A stretch of DNA of 13,519 nt. Source: an uncultured Mycoplasmatota bacterium (GTDB lineage Bacteria; Bacillota_I; Bacilli_A; RF39; UBA660). Each line of letters begins with the position of its first letter. Position 1 is the stretch's first letter. The DNA lies in assembly GCA_900551925.1 (NCBI GenBank), contig URXR01000031.1, positions 1-13,519 on the forward strand, in the 5' to 3' direction. The notes beneath the pieces were generated by a model that did no database searches, had not been told where the DNA came from, and worked only from the letters and a program-made list of their open reading frames with translations. Positions 1-5,269 of the stretch are shown here, piece by piece. Made by a program: the position numbers and the translations under genes.

Positions 1-46
1 CACCAGCATAGCTGGTGGTTTTAAATGCAAAACTGATGTTTTGCAT
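1..46. other. Two tandem perfect hairpins downstream of clpB
   Basis: Positions 1-17 form a 7-bp stem (CACCAGC / GCTGGTG) around the loop ATA. On the plus strand it is followed by GTTTT, so it looks like a terminator whose start may be cut by the window edge. Positions 25-46 form a 9-bp stem (ATGCAAAAC / GTTTTGCAT) around TGAT. Together with the clpB terminator next to them they make three hairpins in about 70 bases. They may be back-to-back terminators or the leader structure of a minus-strand gene beyond the edge; the sequence does not decide. Confidence 0.5.
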
Positions 47-49
47 AAT

Positions 50-72
50 AAAAAAAGCTTTACCAGCTTTTT
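50..72 (-). terminator. Probable clpB terminator
   Basis: On the minus strand AAAAAGC (72-66) pairs with GCTTTTT (58-52) around a 7-base loop (65-59), and the second arm runs into a T-rich tail. The first arm overlaps the clpB stop codon (71-73). The stem is AT-rich and weaker than the other terminators in the window. Confidence 0.5.
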
Positions 73-2170
73 AATTAATTATTTTTATATTATTATTTTC
101 TACATCTACTGTTATATTTTGGTTTTGTTTTACTTTGTTTTCTATTATTAGTTTAGCTAGAGTAGTTTCCAATTTTCTATTTATTAATCTTTTTAATGGT
201 CTTGCACCATAAAATTCATCATAACCGTGTTCTATGAAGTAATCTTTAGCTTTTGGAGTTAATTTTATTTTTATATTTAAATCTATTAAACGACTATCTA
301 TTTCATTAATTATTTTGTCTAGAACTTCATATAAAACATCTTTAGATAATTTTTTAAAGACTACTATTTCATCAATACGGTTGATAAACTCTGGTTTAAA
401 GTATTTATTTAACTCTGGAATTACTTTTTCGTCATGTCCCTCCAAGATATATTCACTACCTATGTTAGAAGTCATTATAATAATAGTATTTTTAAAGTCT
501 ACTGTTCTTCCGTTAGAGTCAGTAAGTCTACCATCATCTAAGATTTGAAGAAGTAAGTTTAAAACATCAGGATGAGCTTTTTCTATTTCATCAAATAGAA
601 CTATACTATAAGGATTTCTTCTTACAGCTTCGGTTAATTGTCCTCCTTCTTCGTAACCAATATAGCCAGGAGCAGCCCCGATTAATCTAGAGACACTATA
701 TTTTTCCATATATTCAGACATGTCTATCCTGATTAAATGATGTTCATCATCAAATAGTTCAAAGGCTAAACTTTTAGCAACTTCAGTTTTACCTACTCCA
801 GTTGGTCCTAGAAAGATGAAGGAACCAATTGGTTTATTAGGATCTTTAATACCACTTCTTGATCTAATAATAGCATCACTGATTAGATTTAGAGCTTCTT
901 TTTGACCTTTTACTCTTTTGCCTAAATTTTGTTCTAGATTTAAGATTTTTTCTTTTTCACTACTCATTAATTTAGTGATTGGAATATTAGTCCATTTGCT
1001 TATTACATCGGCGATACTTTCACTTGTTACGACATCACTTAGAAGTTTATTTTGGCCACTTTCTACTAAAGCCTTTAGTTCTTTTTCAAGTTTAGGAATA
1101 GTTCCATGTCTTAATCTAGCTGCTGTTTCTAAATCATAATTATTTTCGGCTTGTTCTAGTTCAAATCTAGTCTTATCTAATTGTTTTTTCTTGGCTTTTA
1201 TTTCTGTATTTAGATTTTTTTCTTTATTCCAATCTTCTTTTAATTCTTGCTCTTCTTGTTTTAAACTTTTTAATTCTTCTTCGATTTGATTTTTTCTTTT
1301 TTTAGATAGTTCGTCTTTTTCTTTTTTGATAGCTTCTTTTTCTATTTCTAATTTCATTATTTTTCTAGTTAATTTATCAAGATTAGTTGGAACACTGTCC
1401 ATTTGAACTCTTATAGTGGCACAGGCTTCATCTACTAAGTCTATAGCTTTATCAGGTAAATATCTATCAGTTATATAACGGTTTGATAAGGTTGCTGCAG
1501 AGACTAGGGCTTTATCTTGGATTGATACTCCGTGATGGATTTCAAATCTTTCTTTTAAACCTCTTAAGATTGCTATGGTGTCTTCAACAGTGGGTTCGGA
1601 TACTATTATTTTTTGAAATCTTCTTTCTAGAGCGCCATCTTTTTCAATATATTTTCGGTATTCATTTAAAGTAGTTGCTCCGATTACATGAATTTCACCA
1701 CGAGCAAGCATTGGTTTTAAGATATTTCCGGTGTCCATAGCACCTTCAAGGGCTCCAGTACCTACGATAGTATGAATTTCATCTATAAACATTATGATGT
1801 TACCTTCAGATTTTTTAATTTCCTCTAGAACTTTTTTTAGTCTTTCTTCGAATTCACCACGATATTTAGCTCCAGCGATTAAAGCTGCCATATCTAATTC
1901 CCAAATAGTTTTATTTTTTAATGATTCAGGAACATCACCTTTTACTATTCTTTGGGCTAATCCTTCGACAATAGCAGTTTTACCCACTCCTGGTTCTCCT
2001 ATTAAAACGGGATTGTTTTTAGTTTTTCTAGATAAAATACGGGTTATACTACGTATTTCTTCATCCCTTCCGATTACAGGATCTATTTTTCTGGCATTTA
2101 TATCATTGGTGATATTACGACCATATTTTTCTAAAACATTTTCTTCTTCATTTTGATTTTGATTATACAT
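71..2170 (-). CDS. clpB: ClpB disaggregase lacking the N-terminal domain
   Basis: This is a Hsp100 AAA+ chaperone that, in its family, threads aggregated proteins through a hexameric ring together with DnaK. The 699 residues hold two ATPase domains. D1 has Walker A GEPGVGKT at 58-65, Walker B ending FIDE at 128-131, pore Tyr103 in AKYRG, and arginine-finger region LERRF at 181-185. D2 has GPTGVGKT at 455-462, FDEIEK at 526-531, pore loop GYIGY at 502-506 and sensor-2 GARPLKR at 655-661. A complete ClpB-type coiled-coil middle domain lies at about 262-385, and no ClpP-docking loop is evident, which favours ClpB over ClpC/ClpE. The usual N-domain of about 150 residues is absent. The start is fixed by GAGGTGA at 2178-2184 and by the promoter directly upstream, so the short form is the whole product. 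Mycoplasma ClpB proteins are similarly short. Confidence 0.96.
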   Translation of the reverse strand: MYNQNQNEEENVLEKYGRNITNDINARKIDPVIGRDEEIRSITRILSRKTKNNPVLIGEPGVGKTAIVEGLAQRIVKGDVPESLKNKTIWELDMAALIAGAKYRGEFEERLKKVLEEIKKSEGNIIMFIDEIHTIVGTGALEGAMDTGNILKPMLARGEIHVIGATTLNEYRKYIEKDGALERRFQKIIVSEPTVEDTIAILRGLKERFEIHHGVSIQDKALVSAATLSNRYITDRYLPDKAIDLVDEACATIRVQMDSVPTNLDKLTRKIMKLEIEKEAIKKEKDELSKKRKNQIEEELKSLKQEEQELKEDWNKEKNLNTEIKAKKKQLDKTRFELEQAENNYDLETAARLRHGTIPKLEKELKALVESGQNKLLSDVVTSESIADVISKWTNIPITKLMSSEKEKILNLEQNLGKRVKGQKEALNLISDAIIRSRSGIKDPNKPIGSFIFLGPTGVGKTEVAKSLAFELFDDEHHLIRIDMSEYMEKYSVSRLIGAAPGYIGYEEGGQLTEAVRRNPYSIVLFDEIEKAHPDVLNLLLQILDDGRLTDSNGRTVDFKNTIIIMTSNIGSEYILEGHDEKVIPELNKYFKPEFINRIDEIVVFKKLSKDVLYEVLDKIINEIDSRLIDLNIKIKLTPKAKDYFIEHGYDEFYGARPLKRLINRKLETTLAKLIIENKVKQNQNITVDVENNNIKIIN

Positions 2171-2190
2171 ATATAAATCACCTCATAATA

Positions 2191-2219
2191 ATTATATTAT
2201 AAAAATTAGCACTTGTCAA
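2191..2219 (-). promoter_or_regulatory. Sigma-A promoter of clpB
   Basis: A consensus -35 TTGACA (2219-2214), a 17-base spacer and a consensus -10 TATAAT (2196-2191) are read on the minus strand. Transcription would start near 2184-2185, right at the GAGGTGA ribosome binding site, leaving a leader of only about 15 bases. The -35 lies inside the CIRCE element. Confidence 0.93.
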
Positions 2220-2232
2220 CATAGAGTGCTAA
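2206..2232 (-). promoter_or_regulatory. CIRCE operator (HrcA binding site)
   Basis: The minus strand carries TTAGCACTC, a 9-base spacer, then AAGTGCTAA. This is the canonical CIRCE inverted repeat with one mismatch in the second arm. HrcA is known to repress heat-shock genes through this element. Here it covers the -35 hexamer, so a bound repressor should block RNA polymerase directly. hrcA itself is not in the window. Confidence 0.95.
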
Positions 2233-2310
2233 TTTTTATGGTTTAAAACAATTAACAAAAAGAAATTATTAATTATTTTAGTAATATATTAGTTATAAAA
2301 CTAATTAATA

Positions 2311-2454
2311 TTAACAATTGTGATGGTTATTCATGCAATGATTGTCATTATTATTACAAGAGAATATAAAGAAAATTATTATAACAACGATTATAATCCA
2401 AAGCCAGCTGTTGTTATTATAACAACCATACATTGGATATCCACATCCGTACAT
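2311..2454 (-). CDS. Small Cys/His-rich single-pass membrane peptide (47 aa)
   Basis: This short gene starts at ATG 2452-2454 behind a strong AAAGGGGG site (2463-2470, 8-base gap) and stops at TAA 2311-2313. The product has a Gly/Tyr/Cys-rich head (MYGCGYPMYGC), a strongly hydrophobic segment at about 17-32 (WLWIIIVVIIIFFIFS) and a hydrophilic Asn/His/Cys tail at 33-47. Cysteines fall at 4, 11, 33, 40 and 47, exactly seven apart within the head and within the tail; histidines are at 39, 44 and 45. The layout recalls the tiny YjcZ-type membrane peptides of spore-formers, which have Gly/Tyr/Cys heads before one helix, but I cannot assign it firmly. The tail could bind a metal or form disulfides; this is inference. 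It lies alone between the Nudix gene and clpB, with a terminator upstream and only a weak AT-rich dyad (2289-2304) downstream. Confidence 0.78.
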   Translation of the reverse strand: MYGCGYPMYGCYNNNSWLWIIIVVIIIFFIFSCNNNDNHCMNNHHNC

Positions 2455-2523
2455 ATATTTAACCCCCTTTTACTATATAATATAGAAAATTAGGAAAATT
2501 AAATATAATGGAAACCCAATTAA

Positions 2524-2552
2524 TAAAAAAACATCACGTTATTGTGATATTT
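2524..2552 (-). terminator. Terminator of the Nudix hydrolase gene
   Basis: On the minus strand ATCAC and GTGAT pair around AATAAC, extendable outward by A-T and one G-T pair, and are followed by GTTTTTTT. It begins 13 bases past the Nudix stop codon and separates that gene from the small peptide gene. Confidence 0.78.
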
Positions 2553-2564
2553 TTATAAAATATT

Positions 2565-2966
2565 CTATTTCATGTCTATTTTTATTTCTTCAATTATATG
2601 TCCTATATTGCCTTCGCCAGCATATTTATTCATATCAAAGAAATTGTCATCAATTGGAACCCATTCTAGTTTATTTACTTCTTCTATTAGTGTAACACTT
2701 TTATTTAATACTCCGTAATATACTTCTAATTCTTTGTTCCACTTGATATATGATAAATTCATGAAATAAATTAACTCAACATCATCTTTCTTTATATTAG
2801 TTTCTTCATAAAGTTCACGGTAAGCTTCGTTTAAGCCATCGTTTTCTTTTTCGATTTTTCCTCCGACGAAATTATACATTCCCATATAAGGAGCTTTGGT
2901 ACGTTTACACATTAATGTATGAGTCATGTCTTTGTTGAAAATTACTATTACATTCATTTTTTTCAT
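2565..2966 (-). CDS. Nudix hydrolase family protein
   Basis: At 133 residues this is a single Nudix fold, a family that hydrolyses nucleoside diphosphates linked to another moiety. The Nudix box lies at about 35-58: a Gly-Gly-Lys start, then REL-Y-EE-TNI, which supplies the metal-binding REUxEE core. Two box positions deviate: the first conserved Glu (eight before the Arg) is Asn with Glu one residue earlier, and the Gly of the terminal GU pair is Asn. The N-terminal region (CKRTKAPYMGMYNFVGGK) resembles MutT/8-oxo-dGTPase-like members, but the substrate cannot be read from sequence. The start ATG has GAGGTG at 2975-2980 with an 8-base gap. The gene stands alone between the tRNA terminator and its own terminator. 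Confidence 0.9.
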   Translation of the reverse strand: MKKMNVIVIFNKDMTHTLMCKRTKAPYMGMYNFVGGKIEKENDGLNEAYRELYEETNIKKDDVELIYFMNLSYIKWNKELEVYYGVLNKSVTLIEEVNKLEWVPIDDNFFDMNKYAGEGNIGHIIEEIKIDMK

Positions 2967-3042
2967 TAGTTAGTCACCTCAAAATAATTCTATCATAAAT
3001 TCAAATTAAAATGTATATTAGTTATAGAAAATAAAAATTCAT

Positions 3043-3069
3043 AATAAAAACCCTTGAAGTACAAGGGTT
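3043..3069 (-). terminator. Terminator of tRNA-Ala
   Basis: On the minus strand AACCCTTG and CAAGGGTT form a perfect 8-bp stem around TACTT, followed by TTTATTAT. It lies 11 bases beyond the tRNA 3' end. Confidence 0.92.
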
Positions 3070-3080
3070 ATTTTCATATT

Positions 3081-3157
3081 TGGTGGAGAATAAGGGATTC
3101 GAACCCTTGGCCTCCTGCGTGCAAGGCAGGCGCTCTAGCCAGCTGAGCTAATTCCCC
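3081..3157 (-). tRNA. tRNA-Ala (anticodon TGC), CCA encoded
   Basis: The 77-base gene folds as a full cloverleaf on the minus strand. The acceptor GGGGAAT pairs with ATTCTCC and includes the G3-U70 wobble, the known identity element of alanine tRNA. The anticodon stem CCTGC/GCAGG encloses CTTGCAC, giving anticodon TGC. The T arm has the standard GGTTCGAATCC core. Discriminator A and an encoded CCA end the molecule. It has its own promoter and terminator, but could also be reached by readthrough from rpsP-khpA, since I see no convincing terminator after khpA. Confidence 0.97.
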
Positions 3158-3189
3158 AAAGATAAGCGATCCTTAAAAGGACACTTATA

Positions 3190-3217
3190 ATTATACTTGA
3201 AATTATTTTTTTGTCAA
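3190..3217 (-). promoter_or_regulatory. Sigma-A promoter of tRNA-Ala
   Basis: TTGACA (3217-3212), a 16-base spacer and TATAAT (3195-3190) are read on the minus strand. The -35 begins three bases past the khpA stop codon. The expected start near 3184 gives a pre-tRNA leader of about 27 bases containing a small TCCT/AGGA hairpin. Confidence 0.9.
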
Positions 3218-3220
3218 TAG

Positions 3221-3469
3221 CTAAATGCTATCTATATTAATTTTTACATTTTTATTATCTTTTAGATAGCTACTTGCTTGAACTATAGTTCTTATTGAAT
3301 TTATTACTTTTCCATTTTTGCCAATTACTCTTGGCATATCTTGTTCTGAAATCATTACTTCTATTAATATTTCTTTATCATTATCAGCTTCAAATTCTTT
3401 GACTGCTACGATATCTTTATCTTCTACTAATGATAAAACTATTTCTTCAGTAAATTTTACTAAATCCAC
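3221..3469 (-). CDS. khpA: KH-domain RNA-binding protein KhpA (YlqC)
   Basis: This 82-residue protein is a single KH domain with the nucleic-acid-gripping GxxG loop as GKNG at 50-53 inside VIGKNGK. KhpA is known in Firmicutes as a cytoplasmic RNA-binding protein that pairs with KhpB and affects cell elongation and small-RNA regulation. The gene starts with GTG (3467-3469), sharing one base with the rpsP stop codon (TAGTG), so its translation is probably coupled to rpsP; no strong ribosome binding site is seen. The rpsP-khpA order is the classical one. However, rimM, trmD and rplS do not follow; a tRNA gene does. Confidence 0.93.
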   Translation of the reverse strand: MDLVKFTEEIVLSLVEDKDIVAVKEFEADNDKEILIEVMISEQDMPRVIGKNGKVINSIRTIVQASSYLKDNKNVKINIDSI

Positions 3470-3741
3470 TATTTACTTTGTCTTTCTTCATGAAATTTTT
3501 TCATGATTCCAGCTTTACTAAATAGATCTCTAGCTGTATTAGTTAAAATTGCTCCGTTTCTTAACCATTTTAAAGCAACTTCTTCATTAATTTTTACTTC
3601 TTGAGGATCTGTTAATGGATTGTAGTGTCCAATAAGTTCAAGATATTTTCCGTCTCTTGGAGATCTAGAATCTGTTGCTACAATACGATAACTTGGTCTT
3701 TTCTTTGATCCCATTCTTGTTAATCTGATTTTTACTGCCAT
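3469..3741 (-). CDS. rpsP: 30S ribosomal protein S16
   Basis: The 90-residue product is full length for S16 and carries the family signature at the N-terminus (VKIRLTRMGSKKRPSYRIV) and the GHYNP segment. It is a structural 16S rRNA-binding protein needed for small-subunit assembly. The start ATG is preceded by AAAGGAGAG at 3747-3755. It is the first gene of a two-gene unit with khpA, driven by a consensus promoter about 27 bases upstream. Confidence 0.98.
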   Translation of the reverse strand: MAVKIRLTRMGSKKRPSYRIVATDSRSPRDGKYLELIGHYNPLTDPQEVKINEEVALKWLRNGAILTNTARDLFSKAGIMKKFHEERQSK

Positions 3742-3767
3742 TTTTTCTCTCCTTTCAATATGCCTAT

Positions 3768-3796
3768 ATTATATAGTATAAATTTATGCTTGTCAA
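3768..3796 (-). promoter_or_regulatory. Sigma-A promoter of rpsP-khpA
   Basis: Consensus TTGACA (3796-3791), a 17-base spacer and TATAAT (3773-3768) are read on the minus strand. The -35 forms one arm of the inverted repeat at 3791-3811. The leader is about 20 bases. Confidence 0.93.
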
Positions 3797-3811
3797 CCAT
3801 TAAAGTTGACA
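3791..3811. repeat. Inverted repeat over the rpsP -35 box
   Basis: TGTCAAC, seven bases, then GTTGACA form a perfect 7-bp dyad squeezed between the nuclease stop codon (3812-3814) and the rpsP -35 box, which it includes. On the minus strand it is not followed by a U-tract, so it is a poor terminator. It could be an operator or chance. Confidence 0.5.
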
Positions 3812-4543
3812 TTAATTAGATAATTTACTATCTCCTGTTTTATAATCGATAGTTATTCCATCTTGAACGTTATATACATAGACATTGAAACTTATACCTT
3901 TACCATTATCTTCTACAGAGTAAGCTTCCATTTGAACTCCGCTTGCTAAAAGATTATCACCTTTAAATATTGGAGTCACTCTATAAAGAACATGATTATT
4001 GGTTTCTTTTACATAGTCTGCTACTTTATTTTCAAATTCTAACATAGTTTCGGCATTCATTTGTCTAGTACAAGTTATTAAATTTTTTTCATTGGCATTT
4101 TCTCCAGTTAATTGATATCCTATTAAATGACATCTGTTATATAAGTATTTTCCATCAACAATATCATATTTTACAGTATGCCAGCCAGATGGCTTTATCA
4201 TACCTATTTGACCACGTTCCTCAGTTGGCATAGTTTCTCTACTTACATTGGCATAAGCCGGTCCACATCTATCTAAATAATCTAAATCACTATAAGTTTC
4301 AAATGAATCAGTTGTATAATCTTCTTCTGTGAAGCTTGGAACATTGTTATCTATTATGACATAATCTTCACCAGTATATTCAGGGACTTCCTCTAAACTA
4401 TAAGATATTTGATTTATATCTTGAAGAGAATTTTTAATATCATTTATAAAATCTAAATCAGCGGGGTTTAGATAACTTACTGTTAGCACTATTAAACTTA
4501 TTATGGTAGCAAGTCCAGCTTTTTTTAGAGTTTTCTTTTTCAT
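3812..4543 (-). CDS. Membrane-anchored DNA/RNA non-specific endonuclease (EndA-like)
   Basis: The 243-residue protein opens with a Lys-rich start and one hydrophobic segment (about 9-25), a signal anchor or signal peptide placing the enzyme outside the membrane. A low-complexity acidic linker (about 45-90) leads to a beta-beta-alpha-metal nuclease domain. Its active site is NRCH at 136-139, with His139 as the general base, followed by LIGYQLTGE and conserved Asn154 and Asn163, candidates for metal binding. The first motif is NRCH rather than DRGH, a variant I recall from many Firmicute relatives. The family degrades DNA and RNA without sequence preference; EndA does so during pneumococcal DNA uptake. 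A role here in nutrient scavenging or DNA uptake is inference, and no competence genes are nearby. AAAGGAAG lies 9 bases before the start. Confidence 0.9.
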   Translation of the reverse strand: MKKKTLKKAGLATIISLIVLTVSYLNPADLDFINDIKNSLQDINQISYSLEEVPEYTGEDYVIIDNNVPSFTEEDYTTDSFETYSDLDYLDRCGPAYANVSRETMPTEERGQIGMIKPSGWHTVKYDIVDGKYLYNRCHLIGYQLTGENANEKNLITCTRQMNAETMLEFENKVADYVKETNNHVLYRVTPIFKGDNLLASGVQMEAYSVEDNGKGISFNVYVYNVQDGITIDYKTGDSKLSN

Positions 4544-4577
4544 ACTATCATACTTCCTTTATTTTTATTTCAATTTA

Positions 4578-4588
4578 ATTATACCATA
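4578..4588 (-). promoter_or_regulatory. Extended -10 promoter of the nuclease gene
   Basis: TGGTATAAT (extended -10) is read on the minus strand about 35 bases before the nuclease start. The -35 region 17 bases further up is only GACTTT and falls in the U-tract of the cotE terminator, so recognition would rely on the TGnTATAAT element. Confidence 0.65.
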
Positions 4589-4596
4589 TTACAATT

Positions 4597-4631
4597 AAAA
4601 AAAGTCTATAAATAGATGGTTATTTACAGAC
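4597..4631 (-). terminator. Terminator of cotE
   Basis: On the minus strand GTCTGTAAATA (4631-4621) pairs with TATTTATAGAC (4614-4604) as an 11-bp stem with one G-T pair, loop ACCATC, followed by seven T. The stem starts on the base after the cotE stop codon. Confidence 0.93.
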
Positions 4632-5177
4632 TTATTTTTTTTCGTTTATAAAATCTTCTTTTACAGTTTGGTCTATTTCATCCATGACGTTATTTTCTTC
4701 AGTTTCGTCTAAAATTTCATCCCAATCATCTTCGGTTTCATCTACTGCTATTTTAACTTTAGCATCTCCGACTATTTCGATACCTAATTCTTTTTCAATA
4801 TCATATTCGATGATACCATTTTGTATTTCTACTTTAGTACAAGTTGGTCCACTTAAACTTCTAACTATGATTTCAGTTGCATTTGAGATGTCGCTTTCTC
4901 TTTTTTTAGCAACGTTTAGTACTTCATCATAGGCAATCGTTTGTTTAGAAACTAAAGTTTTTGTATCGTTGTCATAAGAATACCAAATGTTTACATCACT
5001 TGTACCTTTTACTCTTATTTTATCATTTTCTTTGAAACCTTCAAATTTATGATTTATTACCCAACAACCTAAAATAGTAGTTGGAGCTTCTTCTGGTGTT
5101 AAAGAATAATGGTTAGTAAATAGTTTTTTACCTTTTCCAAGCACTGTTTTTGTAACGATTTCTCTATAATTTGCCAC
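4632..5177 (-). CDS. cotE: Outer spore coat morphogenetic protein CotE family
   Basis: The 181-residue protein matches CotE along its length: YREIVTKTV near the start, ILGCWVINHKFEG at about 35-47, VNIWYSYDNDTKT at about 62-74, and a strongly acidic C-terminal tail from about 146. In Bacillus subtilis CotE assembles around the forespore in the mother cell and is required for the outer coat; it also has 181 residues. The tail here ends in basic residues, otherwise the length and layout agree. The start is GTG 5175-5177 behind GAGGGGTGAT; an ATG four bases earlier runs straight into a stop. It lies directly downstream of miaB, as in Bacillus where ymcA sits between them, but behind a terminator and with its own sporulation-type promoter. 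Its presence is the best evidence that the organism makes endospores. Confidence 0.93.
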   Translation of the reverse strand: MANYREIVTKTVLGKGKKLFTNHYSLTPEEAPTTILGCWVINHKFEGFKENDKIRVKGTSDVNIWYSYDNDTKTLVSKQTIAYDEVLNVAKKRESDISNATEIIVRSLSGPTCTKVEIQNGIIEYDIEKELGIEIVGDAKVKIAVDETEDDWDEILDETEENNVMDEIDQTVKEDFINEKK

Positions 5178-5194
5178 TACATCACCCCTCAGTT

Positions 5195-5221
5195 TAATTT
5201 ATGCTTTTATACCTAATTTGT
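5195..5221 (-). promoter_or_regulatory. Putative sigma-K/sigma-E promoter of cotE
   Basis: On the minus strand CATAAATTA (5203-5195) fits the mother-cell -10 pattern CATAnnnTA, and an AC dinucleotide sits 16 bases upstream (5221-5220), as in the sigma-K consensus. No TTGACA/TATAAT pair is present in this gap. cotE of Bacillus is known to be transcribed by sigma-E and then sigma-K. Confidence 0.6.
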
Positions 5222-5236
5222 TGACTTTTTTAAGTA

Positions 5237-5269
5237 ATTAAAAAGAATATATTTTAAGCAATATATTCT
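5237..5269 (-). terminator. Terminator of miaB, with the stop codon in the loop
   Basis: On the minus strand AGAATATATT (5269-5260) and AATATATTCT (5253-5244) form a perfect 10-bp stem followed by TTTTTAATT. The 6-base loop (5259-5254) contains the miaB stop codon TAA, so the first arm is coding sequence. Confidence 0.85.

Noticed and set aside
315..2156. Several plus-strand frames of 60-120 codons within clpB
   Set aside because: They lie antisense to a highly conserved gene, are rich in Ser/Leu/Phe typical of shadow frames, and lack ribosome binding sites.
71..2170. Mycoplasma origin because of the short ClpB and AT richness
   Set aside because: TGA is used as a stop (pflB), Trp is coded by TGG, and a spore-coat gene is present; all argue against a mollicute using code 4.
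2289..2304. AT-rich dyad TTAGTT/AACTAA as terminator of the small peptide gene
   Set aside because: It is only 6-7 A/T-dominated base pairs with no U-tract after it on the minus strand, so it is not listed as a feature.
3217..3231. Hairpin ATAGC/GCTAT over the khpA stop codon as a terminator
   Set aside because: The 5-6 bp stem is followed by TTGACAAAAA rather than a U-tract, so it should not terminate.
3805..3811. Plus-strand TTGACA as a promoter reading against the nuclease gene
   Set aside because: No matching -10 at proper distance that I trust and no plus-strand gene follows; it is one arm of the inverted repeat.
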